Source of the DNA: Candidatus Borkfalkia faecavium
GTDB lineage: Bacteria > Bacillota > Clostridia > Christensenellales > Borkfalkiaceae
NCBI GenBank assembly: GCA_019114755.1
Contig: DXEW01000037.1
Location: 1 to 36,787 of the forward strand
DNA: 36,787 nt
Direction of reading: 5' to 3'
Positions within the stretch are counted from its first letter, which is position 1, and every line of letters starts with the position of its first letter. Below the pieces are notes generated by a model. The model made no database searches, had not been told where the DNA came from, and saw nothing but the letters and a program-made list of their open reading frames with translations. Made by a program: the position numbers and the translations under genes. Positions 8,528 through 17,863 of this stretch are shown one piece after another.

Positions 8528-8603
8528 AAAGTTGGCAAAATGTTAACAAATGAGCTCAAAAGTTGACAAAAAATTTTTTGAAAGTTGGTAGAAAGTTACA
8601 TAA
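8528..8603 (+). repeat. Second group of phased GTTGRC repeats
   Basis: Three more copies of AAAGTTGRCAAAA-type sequence begin at 8528, 8559 and 8581. Spacings of 31 and 22 bp are near three and two helical turns. The last copy (AAAGTTGGTAGAAAGTTACA) covers the -35 region of the promoter at 8609-8617. I saw the motif only here and at 7761-7864. Confidence 0.65.
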
Positions 8604-8608
8604 TGTTG

Positions 8609-8617
8609 TGTTATAAT
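8609..8617 (+). promoter_or_regulatory. Extended -10 promoter
   Basis: TGTTATAAT (8609-8617) is a full extended -10 element. No good -35 hexamer is present at 16-18 bp; the repeat starting at 8581 occupies that region. A purine-rich ribosome site (AAAGAGGGGGG, 8635-8645) and an ATG at 8654 follow. Confidence 0.55.
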
Positions 8618-8653
8618 TTGTGTATAAAAAATCAAAGAGGGGGGAATAGGCAA

Positions 8654-9122
8654 ATGAAGATATTTTAAACATAAGGTGTTTTGCAAGAATTAGAATAATG
8701 GAGTTCAGTATCAATCGTTAAGATTATCAGCAAGTGGTGCAATGCAGTATGCGCAACAAAACTATGATGTGATCCCGGCACCATTAAGATTAAGTGTTTC
8801 GGGTAAAACAGATGGTGTATGGAGCATAAATCTAAGAAATCCTAATAATTATTCCGTTACGGTAGCATATAATTCAAAGATGTGTTTTGGAGATGATGCG
8901 AAATCGTTTTCTGGATTGAGTGATGTTGTATGGACAACAATTGGTGCAAAAAGTTCTAAGAAGGTTTCTATTTCAGAGAATTTTTTAGCGGGATGGATTA
9001 CGACATCAATTGAATATACGGTAGGCGGGCAGCGTTATAGAGTAATATCTTGTGCGCATGGTTTGGATGAAGGTTCTGCAACTTTCCGATATTATGTTGT
9101 TCATAACACGATTCTTATCTGA
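8654..9122 (+). pseudogene. Damaged AT-rich gene for a probable secreted beta-protein
   Basis: A promoter and strong ribosome site lead to ATG 8654, but that frame stops after four codons (MKIF). The main frame runs from 8694 to 9122, with a TAG at 8691 and its first ATG at 8742, which lacks a good ribosome site. From 8742 it encodes 126 residues including NPNNYSVTVAYNSKMCF and VGGQRYRVISCAHGLDEG, consistent with an extracellular beta-sandwich, but no signal peptide remains. The simplest reading is an N-terminus lost through a frameshift plus a stop. Hand count of one line gives about 40% GC, far below the flanks. If instead expressed from 8742, it would be a small cytosolic protein of unknown function. 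Confidence 0.5.
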
Positions 9123-9152
9123 TTTTGAGGAAGTAAAAATCAAGGAGTAAAA

Positions 9153-9527
9153 ATGAGACGATTTTTATTGTGTGCTGTGACAGCGATTGCTATGATATGT
9201 TGCGTGCTGTTGGGTGCGTGTAGCAATGGGAATGTAACAGTTGAAACTATATATACAGTCGGTACGTTTTCTGGATATCGTGTTGATTTTGTAAAAATGA
9301 AAGTTAAAGATGCATGGGAACCCCCTGTGACGGAAGAGTATTATGTGGGAGAAACGTATATAGCGACAATCCCTTCTCCGTCCTACGATTATTTGGTGTA
9401 TATAGAGGAAGATGAATATGTTACTTTAAAAAATGCGTATGATCAAGGCGTTGTAACCGATGAAGATGTTTTTGCTATTGCAGAGATTGAGGCGGCAAGA
9501 AGTTCATCGATAGATGTTGTGGTTTAG
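9153..9527 (+). CDS. Small putative lipoprotein of unknown function
   Basis: This 124-residue protein has GGAG 9 bp before its ATG. The N-terminus (MRRFLLCAVTAIAMICCVLLGAC) is a lipoprotein signal with lipobox LGAC at residues 20-23, so the mature protein should be anchored by Cys23 on the outer face of the membrane. The remainder is acidic and has no recognisable domain. Codon use is AT-rich like the preceding damaged gene and unlike the rest of the window, suggesting the two arrived together. It lies 30 bp after that gene and is probably co-transcribed with it. Confidence 0.65.
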   Translation: MRRFLLCAVTAIAMICCVLLGACSNGNVTVETIYTVGTFSGYRVDFVKMKVKDAWEPPVTEEYYVGETYIATIPSPSYDYLVYIEEDEYVTLKNAYDQGVVTDEDVFAIAEIEAARSSSIDVVV

Positions 9528-9547
9528 TTGTGGTAGGTTTCAACTAA

Positions 9548-9661
9548 ACTCATTATGTTGAACATGCTGTAATTAATGCTTTGAATGCTTTTCTTGTAAA
9601 AGTGCCCGCCGTGCGCATCGGCAAACAAAAACCCATCGACGTCATCCGCTCCATCGAATAG
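9548..9661 (+). pseudogene. C-terminal gene remnant spanning an AT-rich to GC-rich change
   Basis: After a TAA at 9545, a 37-codon frame without a start reads THYVEHAVINALNAFLVK and then VPAVRIGKQKPIDVIRSIE before TAG at 9659. The second half is GC-rich with codon use like the surrounding genome, while the first half is AT-rich. It looks like the tail of a gene whose 5' part is missing or altered. I cannot name the family. A chance open frame is possible for so short a stretch. Confidence 0.3.
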
Positions 9662-9682
9662 CGGTAAACATGTTGTGTAAAC

Positions 9683-9716
9683 CCGCTGCGGGCGTCTGTA
9701 AAGACGCCCGCAGCGG
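9683..9716 (+). other. 14-bp GC-rich hairpin without T tract
   Basis: CCGCTGCGGGCGTC (9683-9696) pairs perfectly with 9703-9716. The sequence resembles the hairpin at 6666-6699 (core GCGGGCG...CGCCCGC), so the two may be copies of one palindromic family. No T-run follows on either strand. Confidence 0.5.
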
Positions 9717-9739
9717 CAGGCGCAGCGCGGCAAACACAC

Positions 9740-9767
9740 AAAAACGGCTCCGATAGGGGCCGTTTTT
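9740..9767. terminator. Bidirectional terminator between 9661 and apbE
   Basis: AAAAACGGCTCC (9740-9751) pairs with GGGGCCGTTTTT (9756-9767), including one G-T pair, around a GATA loop. A and T runs at the two ends allow termination from either side. On the minus strand it lies about 70 bp after the apbE stop. Confidence 0.75.
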
Positions 9768-9835
9768 CATCTCTTTCACATTATTCATATCGCGCCGCAA
9801 AAAGCGGCGGAGAAGGGCTGTCGCGGCCTTCCAAA

Positions 9836-11119
9836 TCATTGATACTTCGCCTCCATGCGATCGCGGTAGGCAAGTTCTTCTTCGCAGGGCGTCACCTCGT
9901 CGGCTGCTTCCGCCGCGGCGGCAGGGGAGAACACCTCTTCGACGGCCGCTATATCCACATCGGTGCCCAACACCTCGTTCGAGTAGCGGGCGTACTCTTT
10001 TCTGCCCAGCACGTTCGCGCTGCCCACGGCATAGTAGTTGTAGTCCGCGGTGATGACGACGGCGGTGGCGCCGAACTGTTCGCTCATCTGCTCGTAAAAT
10101 GCCAGCGACTGCGTCAGCGGCATGCAGAACCCCGCCGTAGACAGCGCGTCCGAAAGCGCCCCCGCGTGCGGCACCGCAAGGGGCATGACGATGGTGATGC
10201 CGATGATGCCGTTGTCCGCCGGTTCGCCCGTGTGCGCGTCGATGATGTGCGGGTACAGCCTGCCTTCATACACATAAAAGCGGATGTTGTCGCCGCTGGT
10301 GGTGACGGCGCAGTCCGAGATGTCCGTCAAATACAGCGCGTTTGCGGCCTCGGGCATGTCTTGGCTGTAGCGCGGGTTTTCGATGGCGACGGTATAGCCC
10401 CGCCGCGTGCCGTCCGCCGTCTGTTTCTGCCCCAGCAGAACGTGGTTAGACATGACGCTGAAGATGGCGTCGATCTGCCGCCCCGCGTAGGCTTCCTGCA
10501 AGACCTCCAGGGCGGCGTCGCACATATACCCCTTGGCGATGCCGCCGAAGTCGAGCATGGCGCCGCTTTCCGCCTTGGTCAGCGTGCCCGCGGCCGCGTC
10601 CGCCGTAAACAGCGAAAGGTCGCTCACCGCCAGCGCCGCCTCTATTTCCTGTTCGGAAGGGGAAGGGCGCGGGTCGTTGTAGTGCCCCGCGTGCGCGGGC
10701 GAAAATCCCCACAGCTCCGTCAGGGGGAACAGCGCCGGCGAAAAGCCGCCCTTGGTGAGCGCCGCATACGCGGAAGAAAGAGAAAACGCCTCCAGCGTAT
10801 CCGCGCCGACTTGGACCGCTTCGCCCGCCGCGGCATGGTTGAGCGCAAACAGGTCGCTGCCCTCGATATCGGTGCTGAAGGCCTCTTCCAGCGCCGTCAC
10901 GCGCGCGTGCATCTTGCCCGCCAGGGCGTCAAAGTCATAGGCGGAAAGCTGCCTGCCGTCGATGCGCACGTCCTGCCGCCGCATGGTGAATTCCACATAG
11001 AACACCCCGCCGGGCGATGCGGGGGCACAGCCCGCAAACAGCAGCGCCGCCGCCAATAGGGCGGCGACGAGTTTTCGCTTCCAAAAATTTTTTGTTTTTA
11101 AGCCGGATCTCTGTTTCAA
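9836..11119 (-). CDS. apbE: FAD:protein FMN transferase, ApbE-type lipoprotein
   Basis: ApbE enzymes attach FMN from FAD to Thr or Ser of target flavoproteins outside the membrane. Visible hallmarks are DFGGIAKGYMCD, HIIDAHTGEPADN and ADNGIIGITIVMP, then SDALSTAGFCM near the C-terminus, where the metal-binding Asp lies. The N-terminus is a lipoprotein signal with lipobox LFAGC. The frame is open to an ATG at 11161, but that extension is encoded by a tandem repeat. TTG 11119, 13 bp after AAGGAG, gives a normal signal (427 residues) and is preferred with modest confidence. It follows argH on the same strand. No Rnf, Nqr or PplA-like target gene is present in the window. Confidence 0.85.
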   Translation of the reverse strand: MKQRSGLKTKNFWKRKLVAALLAAALLFAGCAPASPGGVFYVEFTMRRQDVRIDGRQLSAYDFDALAGKMHARVTALEEAFSTDIEGSDLFALNHAAAGEAVQVGADTLEAFSLSSAYAALTKGGFSPALFPLTELWGFSPAHAGHYNDPRPSPSEQEIEAALAVSDLSLFTADAAAGTLTKAESGAMLDFGGIAKGYMCDAALEVLQEAYAGRQIDAIFSVMSNHVLLGQKQTADGTRRGYTVAIENPRYSQDMPEAANALYLTDISDCAVTTSGDNIRFYVYEGRLYPHIIDAHTGEPADNGIIGITIVMPLAVPHAGALSDALSTAGFCMPLTQSLAFYEQMSEQFGATAVVITADYNYYAVGSANVLGRKEYARYSNEVLGTDVDIAAVEEVFSPAAAAEAADEVTPCEEELAYRDRMEAKYQ

Positions 11120-11127
11120 ACCGCGCC

Positions 11128-11267
11128 GTTCACTCCTTGCATAGCATTTCCGCGCGCTCATTGCTTGCGCGGCTTTTGCGGCCGTTCACTCCTTGCACAA
11201 CATTTCCGCGCCGCTCACACCCTGCATGGCCTTGCGGCCGTTCATTCCTTGCACAGTTTTTCCAGCC
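11128..11267. repeat. Five-unit 28-bp tandem repeat at the argH end
   Basis: Units start at 11128, 11156, 11184, 11213 and 11240. Units 1, 3 and 5 share GTTCAYTCCTTGCAYA. Units 2 and 4 are a second, more diverged type (GCTCA...TGC), so the true period is 56 bp with a 28-bp half. The fifth unit encodes the last residues and stop of argH on the minus strand, so the array looks like repeated copying of the gene end. Each odd unit carries an AAGGARTGA (ribosome site plus stop) on the minus strand. Confidence 0.7.
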
Positions 11268-12624
11268 GCTTGCGGATGGAGCGGATGTTCTCGCGCACGG
11301 CGCTTTTCGAGCTTCCGCCCACGGACTTGCGCGCCTCCGCCGAGTGGCTCGCCTTCACCCGCTGCAAAATATCCTCGTCGAACAGGTCGCAGAAGGAGCG
11401 GTAGACGGAGAGGTCGATGCGGTCGAGCGTCTTGTTGTTTTCGATGCCGTAGCGCACGATCTTGCCCGTCACGCCGTGCGCGTCGCGGAAGGCCATGCCC
11501 TTCTGCACCAGGTAGTCGGCGATGTCCGTCGCCGTCGAATAGCCGCCCATCGCCGCGGTGCGCATCTTGCGCGCGTCAAAGGTGATGTTCTGCAGCAGTT
11601 CGTTGAAGATGGAAAGGCAGCTCTGCACCGTCTCTTCGGCGTTGAACAGCGCCTCCTTGTCTTCCTGCAGGTCCTTGTTGTAGGCGGTGGGGATGCCCTT
11701 GACGACGGTCAGAATGGCCATGAGGCTCCCGTACACCCGCCCCGTCTTGCCGCGGATGAGTTCGGGGATGTCGGGGTTCTTCTTCTGCGGCATGATGGAA
11801 GAACCGGTGGCGTAGTTGTCGGCGATGTCGATGAAGCCGAATTCGTCCGTCGAATAGGTGATGATGTCCTCGCAGAAGCGCGAAAGGTGCGCCATCACCG
11901 TCGAGCAGGCGAAGATGTATTCCGCAACAAAATCTCTGTCGGAAACGGCGTCCAAAGAGTTCTGGCTGATGCGGGCAAAGTTCATCAATTTTGCCGTCAT
12001 CGTGCGGTCGATGGGGAAGTCTGTGCCCGCCAGGGCGCAGCTGCCGAGGGGCATCACGTCCGTGCGGCGGAAGCAGTCGGCAAAGCGCTCGATGTCGCGC
12101 AAAAACATCTCGCTGTAGGCGTTCAAGTACTGCGCCGTCGAAATGGGCTGAGCCCTGCGCATGTGCGTGTAGCCGGGCATGATGCTGCCCACGTTGCTTT
12201 CGGCAAGTTTTACAAGCGTCTCTACGAGCGCGCGCAGCAGGGCGATATCGGTGCGGATGCTGTCCTTCACATACAGGCGGAAATCTGTCGCTACCTGGTC
12301 GTTGCGCGAGCGCGCCGTGTGCATGCGCTTGCCCATCACGCCGATGCGCTTGACAAGTTCCTGCTCGATGAAGGTGTGGATATCCTCCGCCCCCTCGATG
12401 GCAAGCGCCCCGCTCTCGATGTCCTGCAAGATCTCCTGCAGGGTGTCGCAGATCTTTTCCGCCTCCTCTTTGGGCAGAATATTCGTCTCGCCCAGCATCT
12501 TGACGTGCGCGATGCTGGCAAAAATGTCGTGCCAGTACAGCTTTTTGTCAAAAGAAAGCGACTGGTTGAAGATATCCGCGTTTTTGGCGCTGGGCTGGGT
12601 AAAACGTCCTTCCCACAATTTCAT
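11242..12624 (-). CDS. argH: Argininosuccinate lyase
   Basis: This enzyme splits argininosuccinate into arginine and fumarate, the last step of arginine synthesis. The protein is 460 residues, normal for the family. It opens with MKLWEGRF and carries the fumarase/aspartase superfamily signature GSSIMPQKKNPD in the second half, as well as TARSRNDQVATDFRLY and GYTHMRRAQPIS, both typical of ArgH. A GGGAGAG ribosome site precedes the ATG. argG is not adjacent, so the gene stands apart from the rest of the pathway here. It is divergent from ruvC; no convincing promoter hexamers were seen in the 176-bp gap. Confidence 0.95.
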   Translation of the reverse strand: MKLWEGRFTQPSAKNADIFNQSLSFDKKLYWHDIFASIAHVKMLGETNILPKEEAEKICDTLQEILQDIESGALAIEGAEDIHTFIEQELVKRIGVMGKRMHTARSRNDQVATDFRLYVKDSIRTDIALLRALVETLVKLAESNVGSIMPGYTHMRRAQPISTAQYLNAYSEMFLRDIERFADCFRRTDVMPLGSCALAGTDFPIDRTMTAKLMNFARISQNSLDAVSDRDFVAEYIFACSTVMAHLSRFCEDIITYSTDEFGFIDIADNYATGSSIMPQKKNPDIPELIRGKTGRVYGSLMAILTVVKGIPTAYNKDLQEDKEALFNAEETVQSCLSIFNELLQNITFDARKMRTAAMGGYSTATDIADYLVQKGMAFRDAHGVTGKIVRYGIENNKTLDRIDLSVYRSFCDLFDEDILQRVKASHSAEARKSVGGSSKSAVRENIRSIRKRLEKLCKE

Positions 12625-12800
12625 GGCTGTTCTCTCCCGTGATTTTCTGTGTATTTCGATTGACTTATCTCGCCAAAAGAATTACAATAATAAGAGGGCG
12701 AGTTTGCTTTCGCGAGGCGCAAAGCCGCCCGCCCGTCACATTCTATTGTAACCTATTTTCGGCAAAAATTCAACTTTTTTGATTTAAGAAGAGGGTAAAA

Positions 12801-13295
12801 TTGATTATTTTAGGCATCGACCCCGGCCTTGCCACCCTCGGTTACGGGGTATTGGAAAAAAACGCGCGCGGCGAAGTGCGCGCCCTCGACTACGGCGTCG
12901 TCTGCACGCCCAAAGACGAGCGCCTGCCCACCCGCCTTGCCATCCTCGAAGAGGGCATCTGCCGACTGCTCGACAAGTGCAATCCGGACGAAGTGGCGGT
13001 GGAAGAGCTGTTCTTTTCCAAAAACGTGACCACGGGCATCGCCGTCGCCCACGCGCGCGGCGTGGCGCTTCTCACCTGCGTCAAGCGCTGCGGCAGGTTG
13101 TTCGAATATACGCCCATGCAGATCAAGCAGGCGCTCACCGGTTACGGCAAGGCGGAAAAAAAGCAGATCCAGCTGGTCACGGCGAACCTGCTGCATTTGA
13201 AGGGCGTCCCGCGCCCGGACGACGCTGCCGACGCCCTCGCCGTGGCGCTGTGCCATTCGTACACTTCGCGCCTTTCGGGGCTGTATACCATCTGA
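12801..13295 (+). CDS. ruvC: Holliday junction resolvase RuvC
   Basis: RuvC cuts Holliday junctions during recombination, working with RuvAB. The 164-residue protein has the four acidic catalytic residues: D7 in GIDPG, E68 in VAVEELFFSKN, and D141 and D144 in RPDDAADALAVALCH. Start is TTG 12801, with AGAAGAGGG upstream; no ATG is available near the N-terminus. It begins the plus-strand run ruvC-ruvA-ruvB-queA-tgt-yajC, with ruvA 10 bp downstream. Confidence 0.95.
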   Translation: MIILGIDPGLATLGYGVLEKNARGEVRALDYGVVCTPKDERLPTRLAILEEGICRLLDKCNPDEVAVEELFFSKNVTTGIAVAHARGVALLTCVKRCGRLFEYTPMQIKQALTGYGKAEKKQIQLVTANLLHLKGVPRPDDAADALAVALCHSYTSRLSGLYTI

Positions 13296-13305
13296 GGAGG
13301 ATGCG

Positions 13306-13902
13306 ATGATCGGATATATCAAAGGGAAGGTGCTCGCCGCCGAGGCGGGCGCGGTGCTGCTCGAAAACGGCGGCATCGGCTACGAGCTCGTCTGTTCGGG
13401 GGCGCTGTTTGCCAAGCTCGCCTCCGCGAAAGAAGGGGAGGCGTACACCTATCTGCAAGTGCGCGAAGACGGTATCTCCCTGTTCGGCTTCGTGTCTTTA
13501 GAAGAAAAGAAGATGTTTTTGCAGCTGGTCACCGTCTCCGGCGTCGGGCCCAAGATGGGCATCGCCATCCTTTCGGGGATGAGCGTGCAGGATATCGCCG
13601 TCGCCATCGCCTCGTCCGACGTCAAGCTGCTCAGCTCCGTCAAGGGGTTGGGAAAGAAGACGGCGGAGCGCATCATCTTGGAACTGCGCGAAAAGGTGAA
13701 CGCCGTCCCCGCCCCCGCGGCAGGGGCGAAGGCGCCCGCACCCGTGCAGGAGAAGATGAGCGATGTGGAAGAAGACGCCGTCGTGGGGCTGATGTCGCTC
13801 GGCTATACCCGTGCCGAAAGCGTGCGCGCCGTCAAAGGCGCCGTAGAGCGGGGGGCTTCCGGCATCGAAGAGATCGTCATGTCCGCCCTGCGCTCCATGT
13901 AA
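13306..13902 (+). CDS. ruvA: Holliday junction DNA helicase subunit RuvA
   Basis: RuvA binds the four-way junction and loads RuvB. The 198-residue protein starts MIGYIKGKV, has the OB-fold N-terminus and two helix-hairpin-helix stretches (VSGVGPKMGIAILSG near 76 and VKGLGKKTAERIILELREK near 110). An Ala/Pro-rich linker and a C-terminal RuvB-binding domain (LMSLGYTRAESVRAVK) follow. AGGAGG lies 6 bp before the ATG. It is 10 bp after ruvC and 305 bp before ruvB. Confidence 0.95.
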   Translation: MIGYIKGKVLAAEAGAVLLENGGIGYELVCSGALFAKLASAKEGEAYTYLQVREDGISLFGFVSLEEKKMFLQLVTVSGVGPKMGIAILSGMSVQDIAVAIASSDVKLLSSVKGLGKKTAERIILELREKVNAVPAPAAGAKAPAPVQEKMSDVEEDAVVGLMSLGYTRAESVRAVKGAVERGASGIEEIVMSALRSM

Positions 13903-13964
13903 AAACCGCGCCGTTTTTGCGGCCTGGTTTGTATTTTTACTTGATTCAGGAAGGAAAGTGTTCG

Positions 13965-13999
13965 TTTGCGAAGTACTGTGTCACGCATAAATGCGCAAA
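13965..13999 (+). repeat. Intergenic element copy 1, upstream of ruvB
   Basis: A ~32-bp sequence (TTTGCGAAGTACTGTGTCACGCATAAATGCGC) recurs before queA and tgt. In this copy the ends form an inverted repeat, TTTGCG (13965-13970) with CGCAAA (13994-13999). The whole 13903-14207 gap otherwise holds only another dispersed repeat (14080-14113) and no gene. Confidence 0.65.
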
Positions 14000-14079
14000 A
14001 GCCGCGTTGCCCTCTTGGCGAGCGACGTCCACCCTTGCCTTCTTTTCTGTCATCCCGACCGGGCCCGTTTTCTCTCCTG

Positions 14080-14113
14080 TCATCCTGAGCGAGCGAAGCG
14101 AGTCGAAGGATCT
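14080..14113 (+). repeat. 34-bp dispersed repeat, copy 1
   Basis: The segment starting TCATCCTGAGCGAGCGAAGC is found again as an exact reverse complement at 19947-19980. It contains the internal near-palindrome CGAGCGAAGCGAG. It does not overlap any gene. Confidence 0.75.
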
Positions 14114-14207
14114 TGTATAGAACGGTTACTCGTTCCGAACACGGTCAAAAAGCCTGCGGCCGAAGCACATTCTTGCTTAAACGCAAATTCACTATAAGGA
14201 CATACCG

Positions 14208-15260
14208 ATGGACGATTTCAGCACGTTCGACGAGGACCGCCTCGTCATGAGCACAAAAGGGGAGTACGACGCGGAAGAAAACGCCCTGCGCCCCAAAACC
14301 ATGGCCGACTACGTCGGGCAGAAAAAGGTCAAAGAGAATTTGTCCGTCTACATCTCCTCCGCCAAAATGCGCGGGGAGCCGCTCGACCACGTCCTGCTGT
14401 ACGGCCCGCCCGGCCTCGGCAAGACCACGCTGGCGCATATCATCGCCGCCGAACTGGGGGTGCAGATCCGCCTCACGTCCGGCCCCGCCATCGAGCGCGG
14501 GGGCGACCTCGCCGCCATCCTCACCAACCTCAACGAGGGTGATGTGCTCTTCATCGACGAGATCCACCGCCTCAACCACTCGGTAGAGGAGGTGCTGTAT
14601 TCCGCCATGGAAGATTACGTGCTCGACATCATCGTCGGCAAGGGCCCGAGCGCCAAAAACCTGCGCTTTCCCCTCCGCCATTTCACCTTGGTCGGTGCCA
14701 CCACCAAGGCGGGCATGCTCGCCTCGCCCCTGCGCGACAGGTTCGGCGTGCTCTGCCGCCTAGAAATGTACACCCCCGACGAGCTCGCCGACATCGTCAC
14801 CCGCTCGGCAAAGACGCTCGGCATCTCCATCGCCCCCGAAGCCGCCCGCGAGATCGCCCGCCGCTCCCGCGGCACGCCGCGCATCGCCAACAGGCTTTTG
14901 AAAAGGGTGCGCGATTTCGCCGCCGTCAAGGGCAGCGGCACCGTCGGCTTTGAAGACGCCCGCTATGCCCTGCAGAAGATGGATATCGACGAGCTGGGTT
15001 TAGACGATACCGACAGGGGATTGCTGCGCGCCCTCATCGAAAAGTTCGGCGGCGGCCCCGCAGGGCTGGAAACGCTCGCTGCCACCATCAACGAAGACGC
15101 CAACACCATCGAAGACGTGTACGAGCCCTACCTCATGCAGATCGGCTTCATCGCCCGCACCCCCCGCGGCAGGGTCTGCTTGCGGGCGGCGTACGAGCAC
15201 ATGGGACTGCAAATGAGCGAAAAACAGCGCATTCAGACCTCTCTATTTGACGATGAATGA
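14208..15260 (+). CDS. ruvB: Holliday junction DNA helicase motor RuvB
   Basis: RuvB is the ring ATPase that drives branch migration with RuvA. The 350-residue protein has the usual three parts. An AAA+ domain carries Walker [11 protein letters not shown] near 65, Walker B VLFIDEIH near 113 and sensor VGATTKAG near 163. The lid with [20 protein letters not shown] near 222 follows, and the C-terminal winged helix holds TPRGR near 321. ATAAGGA precedes the ATG. It is separated from ruvA by a repeat-containing gap, so its expression may be partly independent. Confidence 0.96.
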   Translation: MDDFSTFDEDRLVMSTKGEYDAEENALRPKTMADYVGQKKVKENLSVYISSAKMRGEPLDHVLLYGPPGLGKTTLAHIIAAELGVQIRLTSGPAIERGGDLAAILTNLNEGDVLFIDEIHRLNHSVEEVLYSAMEDYVLDIIVGKGPSAKNLRFPLRHFTLVGATTKAGMLASPLRDRFGVLCRLEMYTPDELADIVTRSAKTLGISIAPEAAREIARRSRGTPRIANRLLKRVRDFAAVKGSGTVGFEDARYALQKMDIDELGLDDTDRGLLRALIEKFGGGPAGLETLAATINEDANTIEDVYEPYLMQIGFIARTPRGRVCLRAAYEHMGLQMSEKQRIQTSLFDDE

Positions 15261-15262
15261 GT

Positions 15263-15294
15263 TTTGCGAAGTACTATGTCTGGCATAATTCGCA
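15263..15294 (+). repeat. Intergenic element copy 2, upstream of queA
   Basis: TTTGCGAAGTACTATGTC followed by TGGCATAATTCGCA matches the elements at 13965 and 16481. Here TGCGAA (15265-15270) pairs with TTCGCA (15289-15294). It begins 3 bp after the ruvB stop. Confidence 0.65.
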
Positions 15295-15399
15295 GAAAGT
15301 ACGGGCGTGGCGCGCCCCGCGTGCTGCGCCGCAGAGGGCGCCGCGCCCGTTCCGCGCATGGATAAGAGTTTGCCCGCAGGGCGGGCGAAAGGAGAAACA

Positions 15400-16422
15400 T
15401 TGCTGAAAAAGTCCGATTATTATTACGACCTCCCGCAGGAGCTGATCGCGCAGACGCCCGCCGAGCCGCGCGACGCTTCGCGGCTCTTGGTCTACGACAG
15501 GAAGACGGGCAAGACCGAGCACCGCATCTTCCGCGACATCAAAGAATACCTGCGCCCCGGCGACGTGCTGGTCATCAACAACACCAAGGTGCTGCCCGCG
15601 CGCATGTTCGCCTATACCAAAAACGGCGGCAAAGTAGAGGTGCTGCTGTTGAAGCGGCGCGACCTTGCCGAGTGGGAAGTGCTGGTAAAGCCGGGCAAAA
15701 AGGCGCGCGTAGGGGCGGAACTGACGATTTCCGAAGAGCTGTCTCTCACCGTCCTCGACAGGACAGAGACGGGCGAACGCATCGTCCGCTTTCATTACGA
15801 CGGCGTGTTTGAAGACATCTTATCCCGCGTCGGCACCATGCCCCTCCCCCCGTATATCCACGAAAAGTTGGAGGATCAGACCCGCTATCAGACCGTCTAT
15901 TGCAAGACGGACGGTTCCGCGGCCGCGCCGACGGCGGGGCTGCACTTTACGCAGCAGCTGCTCGATGAGATCCGCGCCATGGGGGTGCAGGTCGCCGAAG
16001 TGCTGCTGCACGTCGGCCTCGGCACCTTCCGCCCCGTGCAGGAAGAGGACCTCACTCACCACGTCATGCACACCGAATATTACCGCGTCGACGAGAATGC
16101 GGCCGAGGCCGTCAACGCCGCCAAGCGCGAAGGCCGCCGCGTCATCGCCGTCGGCACGACCTCCGTGCGCACCTTAGAGACGGTCGCCGACGAGCACGGC
16201 TTCCTGCGTCCCTGCAGCGGCGATACTTCCATCTTCATCTATCCCCCGTATCGTTTCAAGTGCGTCGACGCCCTCATCACCAACTTCCACCTCCCCGAAA
16301 GCACCCTCATCATGCTCGTCTCCGCCCTCATCGGCCGCGAGCAGTGCCTTTCCGTATATAGGGAGGCGGTGGAGAGGGGGTATCGGTTTTTTAGCTTCGG
16401 CGACGCCTGTCTCTTCCTCTAA
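15400..16422 (+). CDS. queA: tRNA preQ1(34) S-adenosylmethionine ribosyltransferase-isomerase
   Basis: QueA transfers and isomerises the ribosyl group of SAM onto preQ1 in tRNA to give epoxyqueuosine. The 340-residue product begins at TTG 15400, 5 bp after AAAGGAG; the open frame to 15307 reads through low-complexity sequence and is rejected. Family features include [27 protein letters not shown] at the N-terminus, [16 protein letters not shown] near 57, PTAGLHFT near 180, VGLGTFRPV near 205 and [16 protein letters not shown] near 300. It sits beside tgt, the enzyme of the preceding step. Confidence 0.95.
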   Translation: MLKKSDYYYDLPQELIAQTPAEPRDASRLLVYDRKTGKTEHRIFRDIKEYLRPGDVLVINNTKVLPARMFAYTKNGGKVEVLLLKRRDLAEWEVLVKPGKKARVGAELTISEELSLTVLDRTETGERIVRFHYDGVFEDILSRVGTMPLPPYIHEKLEDQTRYQTVYCKTDGSAAAPTAGLHFTQQLLDEIRAMGVQVAEVLLHVGLGTFRPVQEEDLTHHVMHTEYYRVDENAAEAVNAAKREGRRVIAVGTTSVRTLETVADEHGFLRPCSGDTSIFIYPPYRFKCVDALITNFHLPESTLIMLVSALIGREQCLSVYREAVERGYRFFSFGDACLFL

Positions 16423-16465
16423 ACGTTGCAATAGCGCCGTAGGTTTTCAATTTACCAGAATATAA

Positions 16466-17656
<1,191 letters not shown>

Positions 17657-17822
17657 GGCGGCAGTCCATCGCGGGCCGCGCCGCCGCCCTTGCCGATACG
17701 GCGAAAGCCGTGCCGGCATGCGGAAGGGCGAATGTGTCGAAACGGCGAAAAATTTGGCAGCCGCGGAGAATTTTTCCGCAGGCAGCGGCAAAACAGTTGC
17801 CAAACGCCGCCAAAAAAGTTAT

Positions 17823-17828
17823 TATAAT
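17823..17828 (+). promoter_or_regulatory. Possible -10 box upstream of yajC
   Basis: TATAAT lies 36 bp before the yajC ATG. The nearest -35-like hexamer, TTGCCA at 17797-17802, is 20 bp away, longer than usual. The 17657-17822 gap before it is GC-rich with several small GCCG/CGGC hairpins and no gene. Confidence 0.4.
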
Positions 17829-17863
17829 ATTGCTTGAATAAGCAAAAAAGGAGACAGCTTATA

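Noticed and set aside
7761-8603. CRISPR array
   Set aside because: Repeats are short, unequal in spacing, partly inside a gene and at promoters, with no cas genes; the other repeat arrays in the window also lack unique spacers of constant length.
9683-9716. Terminator
   Set aside because: Perfect stem but no T-run on either strand; the proper terminator is at 9740-9767.
9839-11059. 406-residue plus-strand frame opposite apbE, and similar long frames opposite argH
   Set aside because: Arg/His/Gly-rich shadows of well-recognised minus-strand genes; an effect of high GC.
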